Under the pieces are notes generated by a model. The model worked only from the letters and a program-made list of their open reading frames with translations, was not told the DNA's origin and did no database searches. Below are positions 51,736 to 59,860 of a stretch of DNA of 64,000 nucleotides, in pieces (within the stretch, counting starts at the first letter, position 1; every line of letters begins with the position of its first letter). The DNA is from an uncultured Bacilli bacterium (GTDB lineage Bacteria > Bacillota_I > Bacilli_A > RF39 > UBA660): the NCBI GenBank assembly GCA_934167465.1, contig CAKPKR010000001.1, positions 124,001 to 188,000 on the forward strand, written 5' to 3'. The translations under genes and the position numbers were made by a program.

Positions 51736-52040
51736 TTATATTGGTAAGAAATCCCTAAATTCTTTAATACCTTTATACACTTTTGACCATTTGCTATTTT
51801 GTTCTAAAAATTCAATTCCTTTCATTGTAACAGTATCAATTGATTTTTGAATATGTATATCCCCCGTCACAAAGAAACTAACCTTCTTAGGATTTAAATA
51901 ACATTCGTTTTTCATTAAACTGATTATTTCAAAAAATTGATCATCCGTAATTTCATAATCCGATGCGTTGGAATCGAATCTCCTTCTAAAATTTCCTTTA
52001 AAATACTATATATAATTTTCTTTATTTTATTTGAATTCAT
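51736..52040 (-). pseudogene. YjcQ-family protein with one frameshift
   Basis: From ATG 52040 (AGAAGGAGAAAAT upstream) the frame encodes NKIKKIIYSILKEILEGDS, then a one-base shift near codon 24 moves to a frame encoding SDYEITDDQFFEIISLM, KVSFFVTGDIHIQ and MKGIEFLEQNSKWSKVYK, ending at 51736. Joined, they match YjcQ (PF09639), a small winged-helix protein of phages and mobile elements. The shift leaves it broken unless the assembly is wrong. Confidence 0.7.
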
Positions 52041-52084
52041 ATTTTCTCCTTCTATAAATGATTATGCCCAACCAAAAAGCACTG

Positions 52085-52300
52085 TTATTCTAAATTGTTT
52101 TTCTTGTTGCCATCAGGTTTAGATACTGGTGTTTCTATTCCATTTATTTTCTTTACTACATAATCTTGGTGATAAGAAGAATTAGGATTTTTTATTCTAC
52201 TTACAAACGTTTTTCTATCCATTATTTCATGATTACCAACATTTTGAAACAAGATATTTCTTCCTGTGTCATTTTCTTTTATGCATTTTACTCTAGTCAT
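52085..52300 (-). CDS. DUF3892-type small protein
   Basis: The 71-residue protein has a DUF3892-like pattern: an N-terminal ITxIk-like strand (MTRVKCIKEN) and the C-terminal YVVKKINGIETPVSKPDGNKKNNLE region. These proteins are short, often on mobile elements, and uncharacterised. GGAAGGAGG lies 8 nt upstream of the ATG. It is divergent from the small RNA promoter at 52350. Confidence 0.6.
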   Translation of the reverse strand: MTRVKCIKENDTGRNILFQNVGNHEIMDRKTFVSRIKNPNSSYHQDYVVKKINGIETPVSKPDGNKKNNLE

Positions 52301-52349
52301 TAAGAATTCCTCCTTCCTGTAAAGTGGAATGCTAAATAACTATAAAACA

Positions 52350-52378
52350 TTGTACACCGAATAAAAATATGATATACT
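52350..52378 (+). promoter_or_regulatory. Promoter of a putative small RNA
   Basis: TTGTAC (52350-52355), 17 nt, TATACT (52373-52378) on the plus strand. No ORF with a ribosome site follows. Confidence 0.6.
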
Positions 52379-52384
52379 AATATT

Positions 52385-52478
52385 GTAATATAGTCATATA
52401 ACATTCATTGCTATATTATTTGCTTTGTGCTTTGGTCGGGCACATTTCTATTGCTATCTTTAAAAGATAGCTTTTTTA
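52385..52478 (+). ncRNA. Putative small RNA of about 94 nt
   Basis: A plus-strand promoter and a strong terminator 75 nt further on enclose DNA with no ORF. The transcript would contain a hairpin with arms TGTGC and GCACA around a TTTGGTCGG loop (about 52425-52443) and end in the GCTATCTT/AAGATAGC terminator. The loop sequence is free for pairing, as in antisense or toxin-antitoxin RNAs. I cannot name a family. The start is estimated from the -10 box. Confidence 0.5.
52453..52477 (+). terminator. Terminator of the putative small RNA
   Basis: Arms GCTATCTT (52453-52460) and AAGATAGC (52464-52471) with loop TAA, followed by six T. Confidence 0.85.
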
Positions 52479-52555
52479 GTGCTAATAAATTCCTGTTTAG
52501 ATTTTATTAGCTAGTTAAAATATACCACGACTTTTAATATCTGTCAAAAATGGAA

Positions 52556-52583
52556 AAAGCACTCTTTACTAAGTGCTTTTTAT
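52556..52583. terminator. Bidirectional terminator
   Basis: Arms AAAGCACT (52556-52563) and AGTGCTTT (52572-52579) with T on both strands. It ends the methyltransferase operon and shields the small-RNA side. Confidence 0.75.
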
Positions 52584-52599
52584 AAATTATTGACTATTA

Positions 52600-53235
52600 T
52601 TATTTTAATTTTCTAGCCTTAATAAGACTATAATCATCTTTATCTACATTACTTGAAGTTATATCTTCAAAACCAACCCTTTTTAATACTTCTATCTCAT
52701 GTTCAAAAGTAAGTGGTGTATCTATATGTTTATGATTTTCAATATTATGTTCTAATTCGTACAATTGCCCATCTTCTATTTCTTGAGTTAAAGCTATTTT
52801 ATCACAATTAATGAATTGACCATTTTCTTTTAAACAATCATAAATCTTTTTATATAGTTTAATTTTTTCTTCGATTTTGAAATGATGAAGTGCTGATGTA
52901 GATATAACTGCATCATAATCATCTCCAAACTCAACTTCGAAGAAATCTCCACATATAGTTGTTACATGATCTGCAAAAATTCTTTTCTTTAGTTCTTCAA
53001 GCATGTTTTCGGTAATATCTATGACTGTAACTTCAGCACTTGGAAATAATTCAAACACATGAATTAATTCTAAACCTGTACCAGCTCCTAAGTCTAATAT
53101 TTTTTTAGTTTCTTTATCTAAACTATCCCCTAATGTTTTCTTAGTTTCCATATAAGTACTATGTACATCATCATAAGAATCTATTTTCTCATTAAAGAAT
53201 GTTCTTTGTTTTTGATTTCTTTCATATAAATTCAT
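52600..53235 (-). CDS. Class I SAM-dependent methyltransferase
   Basis: The 211-residue protein has motif I ILDLGAGTGLELIHVF near residue 46, the acidic loop VTVIDITENM near 69, CGDFFEVEF near 94 and motif IV-like DAVISTSALHHF near 107. It resembles small-molecule (UbiE/YcgJ-like) methyltransferases rather than DNA or rRNA enzymes. It follows the TetR gene with a 2-nt gap and shares its promoter, so the regulator probably responds to the enzyme's substrate. Substrate unknown. Confidence 0.8.
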   Translation of the reverse strand: MNLYERNQKQRTFFNEKIDSYDDVHSTYMETKKTLGDSLDKETKKILDLGAGTGLELIHVFELFPSAEVTVIDITENMLEELKKRIFADHVTTICGDFFEVEFGDDYDAVISTSALHHFKIEEKIKLYKKIYDCLKENGQFINCDKIALTQEIEDGQLYELEHNIENHKHIDTPLTFEHEIEVLKRVGFEDITSSNVDKDDYSLIKARKLK

Positions 53236-53237
53236 AA

Positions 53238-53792
53238 TTATATCCCCCTTATATTTATTTCTATATTATTTTTAATTAAATCTTTTATTTCTCTATCAGT
53301 TAATTTAATACTATTAACACATAATTGTGTTGCTATACCATGAGTATAAAATCTAACTTCACGGTATACTCTTTTTGCTTCTTCTAAAGATATTTTATAT
53401 TGCTTTACCATTGCATTAATCGTTTCCATATTTCTATCAGTATTTAATACTTCTTCTACTGTTCTAGAACCAGCAAAGTCGGTCATAAATAATGTAAAGA
53501 ATACATTTGGTTCTTTCTTTGCATAGAAAGCATATGCATAACTTATTGTATATAGGTAATCTTTTATATCTACATATTTATAAATAAAAGCTGAATAATC
53601 TTTTCTTAAATAAAATTTAAGATCTTCTTTATACATATCAAAGTTAGCATAATTTTTAAATATTGGTTGTGTTGAACATCCTATATAATTAGCAAGTTCT
53701 CTAACTGTTAGTTTTGAGTATCCTTGCTCTTTTATAAAATCAACACTTTTCTCCAATATATCTTCTTTAGAATAATTAATTGTTCTAGCCAT
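53238..53792 (-). CDS. TetR/AcrR-family transcriptional regulator
   Basis: The 184-residue protein starts with a TetR HTH: ILEKSVDFIKEQGYSKLTVRELANYIGCSTQPIFKNY (residues about 9-45). The ligand domain is family-specific and unrecognised (YAYAFYAKKEPNVFFTLFM). It very likely represses its own operon through two palindromes around its promoter. The start at 53792 has GAGGTGAT 4 nt ahead; upstream GTG and ATG codons overlap that site. Confidence 0.85.
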   Translation of the reverse strand: MARTINYSKEDILEKSVDFIKEQGYSKLTVRELANYIGCSTQPIFKNYANFDMYKEDLKFYLRKDYSAFIYKYVDIKDYLYTISYAYAFYAKKEPNVFFTLFMTDFAGSRTVEEVLNTDRNMETINAMVKQYKISLEEAKRVYREVRFYTHGIATQLCVNSIKLTDREIKDLIKNNIEINIRGI

Positions 53793-53815
53793 AAACATCA
53801 CCTCACAAACGTATA

Positions 53816-53833
53816 AAATAACATTTGTTATTT
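53816..53833. promoter_or_regulatory. TetR operator 1
   Basis: Palindrome AAATAACA-TT-TGTTATTT just downstream of the -10 box, at or near the transcription start. An identical copy is at 53870-53887. Confidence 0.75.
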
Positions 53834-53836
53834 AAT

Positions 53837-53864
53837 ATTATACACTATATCTCTAATTTGTCAA
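53837..53864 (-). promoter_or_regulatory. Promoter of the tetR-methyltransferase operon
   Basis: TTGACA (53859-53864), 16 nt, TATAAT (53837-53842) on the minus strand, framed by the two operators. Confidence 0.85.
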
Positions 53865-53869
53865 CATAA

Positions 53870-53887
53870 AAATAACATTTGTTATTT
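53870..53887. promoter_or_regulatory. TetR operator 2
   Basis: Identical palindrome to 53816-53833, 5 nt upstream of the -35 box; centres are 54 bp apart, about five helical turns. Confidence 0.75.
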
Positions 53888-53908
53888 AATTTTGATGTTT
53901 TGGGCTAA

Positions 53909-53924
53909 AAAAACGTATCTAAAA
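53909..53924. repeat. 16-bp direct repeat, copy 2
   Basis: AAAAACGTATCTAAAA, same as 51702-51717, lying between secA and the TetR operon. The two copies bound about 2.2 kb. Confidence 0.55.
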
Positions 53925-53975
53925 CATATCTAAACGACTTTTTCGAGGTGAAATTACCTAAAAATTGTAAGTAGC

Positions 53976-54014
53976 AAAAAGCTCGCAAGCCTTTATTTAT
54001 ATGGCTTTACGAGC
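53976..54014 (-). terminator. Terminator of secA
   Basis: Arms GCTCGCAAGCC (53981-53991) and GGCTTTACGAGC (54003-54014), then TTTTTG on the minus strand, touching the secA stop at 54015. Confidence 0.85.
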
Positions 54015-56507
54015 TTATTTTCCACAACACTGTTTATACTTGCGTCCACTGCCACAAGGACAAGGTTCATTTCTACCAATCTTATTTACTTGTTTTGGAG
54101 TTGCTTTCTTAATTTTTGTATTATCATTAACAGCTACACCTTTTATAACTTGTTTTCTTTCTGTATTTTGTCTTATTTCAGCTTTAATTAAGAATAAAGT
54201 TATTTCCTTATCAATTGTATTTAACAATTCGTCATATAATTCAAATCCCTCTGTAGTATAAGCTCTTAATGGATCAACTTGAGCATATCCTCTAAGACCA
54301 ATACCTTCGCGTAAATTTGACATTGTATTAATGTGATCCATCCATCTAGTATCTATAACTCTTAAAGAAATAGCTTTTTCAAATTCGTTTCTTATTTCTT
54401 CAGGAACATCTTCAAGTTTTTTTTCATATTCAGAAATTACTTTTCCTATTAAATATTCAACTAATTCTTTTTCCTTTTTGTCTTTAATATCTTCCATACT
54501 AAGTTTATTTTTCAATAATTGTTCATTAACAAACTCCAATATTTCAGATAAATCATTATCAGTTAAATATCCCTCTGGAGCAATATGAGAATTTACTAAA
54601 TTATCAATAAAATTTCTAAAATTTTCTAATACTTGATCGTGAATTGAATCGCAATCTAAAATTTCATTTCTTTTATCATAAATATATTCTCTTTGTTGAT
54701 TAATAACATCATCATATTGTAATACTGCTTTACGTATATCAAAATTATTACCTTCAACTTGTTTTTGAGCTGATTCAATAGATTTAGAAACAAATTTCAA
54801 TCTTATTGACATATCTTCATCAGCGCCAATTTTTGAAAGCATTGCTTTAGTTCTATCGCCCCCGAATCTAACCATCAAGTCATCTTCAAATGAAACACAG
54901 AATTGTGACATTCCAGGGTCTCCTTGTCTACCAGAACGACCTCTTAATTGGTTATCAATACGTCTAGATTCATGTCTTTCAGTACCAATAACACATAAAC
55001 CACCCAAATCTCTAACTTCATCAGTTAATTTAATGTCAGTTCCACGACCGGCCATATTTGTAGCAATTGTAACTGCTCCCTTTTCACCAGCTTTAGCAAT
55101 TATTTCAGCTTCACGGGCATTATTTTTAGCATTTAATACTTCGTGAGGAATATGTTCTTTCTTTAACATCGAACTCAACAATTCACTAGTTTCAACAGCT
55201 ATAGTACCGACTAATACTGGTTGACCTTTTGCGTGTCTTTCTTTTATTTCATTTATTATGGCTTTATATTTACCTCTTTTAGTAGTGAAGATTAAATCTT
55301 CATAATCTTTTCTTATTACTTCCTTATTTGTTGGAATTGTGATTACATACATATTGTATATTTCTCTAAATTCTTCTTCTTCGGTTTTTGCTGTACCTGT
55401 CATACCTGACAATTTATTATACATTCTAAATAAATTTTGGAAAGTAATAGTTGCTAAAGTACGAGTTTCTTGTTCGATTGAAACACCTTCTTTAGCTTCG
55501 ATTGCTTGATGTAATCCGTCTGAATAACTACGACCAGCCATCAAACGACCAGTAAATGGATCAACAATTATAATTTTGTCATCAGCAACAACATAATCAA
55601 AATCTTTTTTCATTGCATAATTTGCTTTTAAAGCTTGATTAATATAGTGAACTAAGTTAGCATTATTTATGTCATATAAATTATTCAAATTAAAATATTT
55701 TTCTCCTAATTCAATTCCTTTTTTATCTAAAGTAACTACTTTTGTTTTCTCGTCATAAATATAACCATTGTTCTCCTTTAATTTTTTTACAAATTTATCG
55801 GCATCAATATACAAATTAGCAGATTCCATCTTTCCACCAGATATAATAAGTGGTGTTCTTGCTTCATCTATTAATACTGAGTCAACTTCATCAATGATAA
55901 CAAAGTTTAATGGTCTTTGAACTCTATTTTCAGCTTTAACAACCATATTATCCCTTAAATAGTCAAATCCTAATTCATTGTTTGTTGTATATAAAATATC
56001 ACAATTATATGCTTCTTTTTTTTCTTTTGCGCTACTTTCTCTAAAGTTAACACCAACTGTTAATCCTAAAAATCTATATATATTTCCCATCCAGTTAGCA
56101 TCTCTTTCAGCCAAGTATTCATTAACTGTAATTATATGTACACCTTTTCCTTCTAAGGCGTTTAGATAAGCTGGCATTGTTGATGTTAAAGTTTTACCTT
56201 CACCTGTTTTCATTTCGGCAATATTACCTTCATGGATTGCTAAACCACCTAAAATTTGAACATAATATGGTTTTTCGCCAATTACTCTATAAGCAGCCTC
56301 TCTAGCAACTGCAAAAGCTTCTACTTTAATATCATCTAAGGTTTCTCCGTTAGCAAGTCTTATTTTAAATTCTTCTGTTTTCCCTTTTAATTCTTCATCG
56401 CTTAATTTTGAAATAGTTTCATCCAATTTAATTACTTCATCGGCAATTGATTTGAATTTTTCTAATTCTTTATATTCATGATTGAATATTTTTTTTAAAA
56501 TACTCAT
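54015..56507 (-). CDS. secA: Preprotein translocase ATPase SecA
   Basis: The 830-residue motor of the Sec pathway has Walker A MKTGEGKTLTST (about 99-110), DEVDSVLIDEARTPL near 206, the PTNKEVIR linker, GRGTDIKL near 493 and QLRGRSGRQGDPG near 517. A preprotein-binding and helical-scaffold region follows, with RVIDTRWMDHI near 713. It ends in a SEC-C zinc motif (PCPCGSGRKYKQCCGK). SecA drives export of the wall hydrolases and other secreted proteins encoded here. Length and motifs are normal. It is transcribed alone. Confidence 0.98.
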   Translation of the reverse strand: MSILKKIFNHEYKELEKFKSIADEVIKLDETISKLSDEELKGKTEEFKIRLANGETLDDIKVEAFAVAREAAYRVIGEKPYYVQILGGLAIHEGNIAEMKTGEGKTLTSTMPAYLNALEGKGVHIITVNEYLAERDANWMGNIYRFLGLTVGVNFRESSAKEKKEAYNCDILYTTNNELGFDYLRDNMVVKAENRVQRPLNFVIIDEVDSVLIDEARTPLIISGGKMESANLYIDADKFVKKLKENNGYIYDEKTKVVTLDKKGIELGEKYFNLNNLYDINNANLVHYINQALKANYAMKKDFDYVVADDKIIIVDPFTGRLMAGRSYSDGLHQAIEAKEGVSIEQETRTLATITFQNLFRMYNKLSGMTGTAKTEEEEFREIYNMYVITIPTNKEVIRKDYEDLIFTTKRGKYKAIINEIKERHAKGQPVLVGTIAVETSELLSSMLKKEHIPHEVLNAKNNAREAEIIAKAGEKGAVTIATNMAGRGTDIKLTDEVRDLGGLCVIGTERHESRRIDNQLRGRSGRQGDPGMSQFCVSFEDDLMVRFGGDRTKAMLSKIGADEDMSIRLKFVSKSIESAQKQVEGNNFDIRKAVLQYDDVINQQREYIYDKRNEILDCDSIHDQVLENFRNFIDNLVNSHIAPEGYLTDNDLSEILEFVNEQLLKNKLSMEDIKDKKEKELVEYLIGKVISEYEKKLEDVPEEIRNEFEKAISLRVIDTRWMDHINTMSNLREGIGLRGYAQVDPLRAYTTEGFELYDELLNTIDKEITLFLIKAEIRQNTERKQVIKGVAVNDNTKIKKATPKQVNKIGRNEPCPCGSGRKYKQCCGK

Positions 56508-56574
56508 CTTATCATTCCTTTCACATAATATATTTTATCAAATTTAAAGGAAAAATAATAGTAATTTTAAGAAA

Positions 56575-56606
56575 AAAAATAAAGGTTATCTTAAAACAGA
56601 TAACCT
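56575..56606 (-). terminator. Terminator of hpf
   Basis: Perfect arms AGGTTATCT (56583-56591) and AGATAACCT (56598-56606), then TTATTTTTTTT on the minus strand. Confidence 0.85.
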
Positions 56607-56613
56607 AGTTTAT

Positions 56614-57144
56614 TTATTTCATTTCAATTATTCCATAATTTCCATCTTTTCTTTTATATAGTACTGCATTTGTATCAGTATCTGAATCTTTAAAAATGAA
56701 GAATTCATGACCTAATAAATCCATTTGTAGAATTGCTTCTTCTTCACTCATTGGTTTCATATCAATTGATTTTCTTTTTACTATTGTTTCTGCATTTTCT
56801 TCCACTTCTTCAACTTCAAAATCAATGAATAAATCAAATTTTTCTCTATTGTTTTTTTGTTTTATTTTTGTTTTGTTTTTTCTTATTTGTCTTTCTAGTT
56901 TGTCAACAGCTAAATCAATAGACGAATACAAGTCTTTATTACTTTCTTCAACTCTTAATATAGCTTTTTTAATTGGTATAGTTATTTCAACAGTTTGGTC
57001 AATTCCTTTTGTTTTTACAACGATATTCGCATTAATCTCTTCTGGATTTTCAAAATACTTATCTAATTTTTGAACCTTACCCTCCAAATAACTTTTGATA
57101 GCGTCTGTTATTTCAATTTTGCTACCACGAATGTTTAATTTCAT
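56614..57144 (-). CDS. hpf: Long-form hibernation promoting factor
   Basis: The 176-residue protein has the ribosome-binding N-terminal domain (MKLNIRGSKIEITDAIKSYLE, basic RQIRKNKTKIKQK near 95) and the C-terminal dimerisation domain (PMSEEEAILQMDLLGHEFFIFKD). Long HPF pairs 70S ribosomes into inactive 100S dimers in stationary phase. ATG 57144 is chosen from GAAAGGTGGGA upstream; two earlier in-frame starts overlap that site. Confidence 0.93.
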   Translation of the reverse strand: MKLNIRGSKIEITDAIKSYLEGKVQKLDKYFENPEEINANIVVKTKGIDQTVEITIPIKKAILRVEESNKDLYSSIDLAVDKLERQIRKNKTKIKQKNNREKFDLFIDFEVEEVEENAETIVKRKSIDMKPMSEEEAILQMDLLGHEFFIFKDSDTDTNAVLYKRKDGNYGIIEMK

Positions 57145-57205
57145 CAACATCCCACCTTTCAATTATATTATAACATTTAATAAATTTTTTTCAACTTTTT
57201 TCACA

Positions 57206-57230
57206 CAAAAACCACTTTATACTAAAGTGG
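57206..57230 (-). terminator. Terminator of the cold-shock gene
   Basis: Arms CCACTTTA (57212-57219) and TAAAGTGG (57223-57230), then TTTTTG on the minus strand. The stop codon (57217-57219) is part of the hairpin. Confidence 0.85.
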
Positions 57231-57432
57231 CCTTTATTTCGACTACATTTTTCGCTTGAAGTCCTTTATCAGTTTGTACTAGTTCAAATTCAACATATTG
57301 ACCTTCTACTAGGGTTTTATATCCTTCTGATAAAATAGAAGAATAATGAACAAAGATATCTTCTTTATCATTATATTCAATAAAACCAAAGCCTTTATCG
57401 TTGTTAAACCATTTGACTTTACCACGTAACAT
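57217..57432 (-). CDS. Cold-shock protein (CspA family)
   Basis: The 71-residue protein has RNP1 KGFGFIEY at residues 13-20 and RNP2 DIFVHYS at 25-31 within [18 protein letters not shown]. It binds single-stranded RNA/DNA and melts RNA structure. ATG 57432 has GGGAGGGAG upstream. The final codons are inside its own terminator hairpin. A sigma-A promoter and an 11-bp inverted repeat lie upstream. Confidence 0.95.
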   Translation of the reverse strand: MLRGKVKWFNNDKGFGFIEYNDKEDIFVHYSSILSEGYKTLVEGQYVEFELVQTDKGLQAKNVVEIKATLV

Positions 57433-57758
57433 ATTCACATCTCCCTCCCAGTAAATCTTGCTTACAAATATATTATACTTTTCAAAGCACGAGGATTCAA
57501 CATAATTCATACTACAAATTCCGACATTTCTTGCAAGTTTTAATTTGTGCCTCAAGCGTAAGCAAGATGATTATATCAAAACAATTTATTCTAATTAGTT
57601 ATTTTGTTTCAATAGTTTCTTTTTATGTCTAAAAGGTAATTTTTTCGACATTTTTTTCTTCTTTTAAACATTATAATCAAAATATACGCCCGGTTAATCT
57701 AATATTCATTCATCAAACATTTTTTTATGTATAATTCAAAATAGATGTGAGGTGTGCT
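57433..57758. other. Divergent intergenic region between the cold-shock gene and agrB
   Basis: 326 nt without a gene. It carries the csp promoter (57472-57500), inverted-repeat arms at 57455-57465 and 57558-57568, a second minus-strand TGATATAAT (57570-57578) and, on plus, a TATAAT at 57730-57735 that may serve agrBD. No clear LytTR-type direct repeats were seen. Confidence 0.6.
57472..57500 (-). promoter_or_regulatory. Promoter of the cold-shock gene
   Basis: TTGAAT (57495-57500), 17 nt, TATAAT (57472-57477) on the minus strand. A transcript would start near 57465, giving a leader of about 33 nt that opens with one arm of the 11-bp inverted repeat. Confidence 0.65.
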
Positions 57759-58358
57759 ATGAAACAAAAGTTTTTAAGTTATTGTTTAAATACAATTAGA
57801 GAGAACAGATCTGATATTGATAAAATCAAATTGGATGAAATAAGATATGGCTTAGAAGCTATATATATAACTGTTACAAAAACTATTGTTATATTTAGCT
57901 TAGCTCTCATTTTTAATATATTTAGAGAAATGTTATTATTACTTATATTTTTTAATATTTTAAGAACCACTGGATTTGGATTACACGCAAGTAAAGGTTG
58001 GATTTGTCTGTTATCATCTAGTTTGATTTTTATAATTCTTCCTTTTTTCTCTAAATTATTTACAATTCCAATATATATTAAATCATTATTAGGTGTAATT
58101 GCTGTAATACTGATTTATGTTTATACACCTGCTGATACTGTTAAAAGACCTATCATAAGTAAGAAAAGAAGAGAAATATATAATTTTGTTACTACTATAA
58201 GTTGTATTTTATTAACATTTATATCTATTATAGTTAAAGATAATACTATATCCAATTTAATTATATTTGGTATTTATATAGAAGTTGTATTAGTTTTACC
58301 ACTTACTTATAAATATTTCAAATTAAGTTATAATAACTATTTAAATTATGGTAATTAA
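57759..58358 (+). CDS. agrB: AgrB-type autoinducer-peptide processing membrane protease
   Basis: The 199-residue protein has four to six membrane helices and the AgrB catalytic layout: Arg69, His76 (GFGLHAS) and Cys83 (GWICLLS), at nearly the same positions as R70/H77/C84 of S. aureus AgrB. A YTPADTVKRPI segment near residue 125 is another family marker. AgrB is a cysteine endopeptidase that cuts the AgrD tail and forms the thiolactone. ATG 57759 has GAGGTG 6 nt upstream; a GTG four codons earlier overlaps it. agrD follows after 47 nt. Confidence 0.93.
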   Translation: MKQKFLSYCLNTIRENRSDIDKIKLDEIRYGLEAIYITVTKTIVIFSLALIFNIFREMLLLLIFFNILRTTGFGLHASKGWICLLSSSLIFIILPFFSKLFTIPIYIKSLLGVIAVILIYVYTPADTVKRPIISKKRREIYNFVTTISCILLTFISIIVKDNTISNLIIFGIYIEVVLVLPLTYKYFKLSYNNYLNYGN

Positions 58359-58405
58359 ACATTTTGTTTGGTTATATAAAAGAATAAAAAGAGGAGGTGC
58401 GATTT

Positions 58406-58528
58406 ATGAAACAATTATTAGCTAATATTTTTGCCGGTGTTGGTACTATGGCTGCTGATGGAGAATCAAGTGCATGTTTTATGTGGTTTATTGATGAACC
58501 AGAATGTCCAAAAAGTTTAATTAAATAA
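58406..58528 (+). CDS. agrD: AgrD-type autoinducer propeptide, 40 aa
   Basis: This ORF encodes MKQLLANIFAGVGTMAADGE (residues 1-20), an amphipathic leader, then the peptide region SSACFMWFI with Cys24, and the acidic tail DEPECPKSLIK, which matches the AgrD tail (DEPEVPKEL in S. aureus, QPEEPKSL in C. perfringens). The expected product is a thiolactone closed on Cys24 by Phe28 (ring of 5) or Ile29 (ring of 6). The ring is strongly hydrophobic with an internal Trp. GAGGAGG lies 7 nt before the ATG. Position right after agrB makes the call secure. The tail has an unusual second Cys (Cys34). Confidence 0.93.
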   Translation: MKQLLANIFAGVGTMAADGESSACFMWFIDEPECPKSLIK

Positions 58529-58539
58529 TTATATTATAA

Positions 58540-58570
58540 AAAGTATAACGATTCGTTATACTTTATTTTT
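58540..58570. terminator. Shared bidirectional terminator between agrD and agrC
   Basis: Perfect 11-bp arms AAAGTATAACG (58540-58550) and CGTTATACTTT (58554-58564), T-rich on both outer sides. The agrC stop (58556-58558) lies inside it and agrD ends 11 nt before it. Confidence 0.85.
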
Positions 58571-59860
58571 TACATATAATTTTTGAATATAATAAATACC
58601 ACTAATTTCTCTTGATTGTGATAAACAATCAGTTTTTTCAATTAAGTCTTTAGCTAAAGCTAATCCATAACCTTTCCCCTCGCCTTTAGTAGAGTAACCT
58701 TCTTTGTCTATTTTATCAATAATTATTTCATTACTATACGTATTTGATATTTTAAATACGGTATTTTTATCTTCAACGTATACTTCAAATATTATGTATT
58801 TTTCTTTAGATTGTTCTGACGCTTCAATTGCATTATCTAAGTATACTCCTAATATTTTACTAACACTTTGTAAGTTTTTGTCACAATTAAGCCAATATTT
58901 TGAATCTTTTAATTCACTAGATACGTCTATAAATATATTTAATTTTTTCTTTTTCATTGTATCAATTTTATAATGAATTAATCCTTTTAAACCACCTTTA
59001 GGTATATACATTAATTTATTATCAATTTCTAAATCCTCTTCTGTTTCATTATCTAATAAGGAATCAATGTATTCGATTGTTTTTTTATTTTTAACCATCA
59101 ATCTTATTACTGCTAACTGATTCTTGTATTCATGTTGGTTTTTACTTTTTTCATCTAATAATTTTTCATATGTTTGAACATAATCTAATAATTGATCATA
59201 TTCATATGTTATCTTGTTCTTAGAAGTTTTTTCTTTAAAAAATCCTATTATAAATATAAAAACACCCGCACAAAATAAATTTGTTAGAATCATTACTGAT
59301 GGTGGCAAAATATTTATAAAATTATTATATAATGCAAATATAAAAATTGTTAAGATTACAAATACAAAAAATATAAGACTTTTATATTCGTTTTGATTAT
59401 ACCATTCCATAATATGATTGGTTAAATTTCTAACAAATCCGATTCTACTTATCAAATAGCATATAAATAAAACCAAAATATTCAATAATAAATAGTAAAT
59501 GTAATTATTATTTATTGTAGAAAAATCAGTTTTAAATGCCAAAATTCCTATAGTCCCAACTACAAATTCTGATATGAATGACATAGCAACTATAATTAAA
59601 AGTCCTAACAATGTTTTAATCAATTTTTGCTTATATAAAATAAGTAACGTTACAAATACAAACAAATGCGTTATATATGGCCTTATATATGCCAAATTAT
59701 TAATGCTGCTAATTAAACAAATTAATGAAACAAATAAAATACTTAATATAATATTTTTATAATTAAATTTAAATTTCTCTTTGCATACCATCGTACAAAA
59801 TAAATAACTATATAAGAAAAAATACAATACACCACATATAAACCAACTAACAATTAACAT
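58556..59860 (-). CDS. agrC: AgrC-type sensor histidine kinase (HPK10)
   Basis: The 434-residue protein has an N-terminal sensor of six or seven membrane helices (residues 1-205) and a cytoplasmic kinase. The phospho-accepting His243 is in NQHEYKNQLAVIR, the N box holds Asn343 in GVYLDNAIEAS, and the G box is GEGKGYGLALAKDLI near 395. This is the HPK10 group that senses autoinducing peptides. It overlaps agrA by 14 nt and is the second gene of that operon, convergent with agrBD. Confidence 0.9.
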   Translation of the reverse strand: MLIVSWFICGVLYFFLYSYLFCTMVCKEKFKFNYKNIILSILFVSLICLISSINNLAYIRPYITHLFVFVTLLILYKQKLIKTLLGLLIIVAMSFISEFVVGTIGILAFKTDFSTINNNYIYYLLLNILVLFICYLISRIGFVRNLTNHIMEWYNQNEYKSLIFFVFVILTIFIFALYNNFINILPPSVMILTNLFCAGVFIFIIGFFKEKTSKNKITYEYDQLLDYVQTYEKLLDEKSKNQHEYKNQLAVIRLMVKNKKTIEYIDSLLDNETEEDLEIDNKLMYIPKGGLKGLIHYKIDTMKKKKLNIFIDVSSELKDSKYWLNCDKNLQSVSKILGVYLDNAIEASEQSKEKYIIFEVYVEDKNTVFKISNTYSNEIIIDKIDKEGYSTKGEGKGYGLALAKDLIEKTDCLSQSREISGIYYIQKLYVKNKV

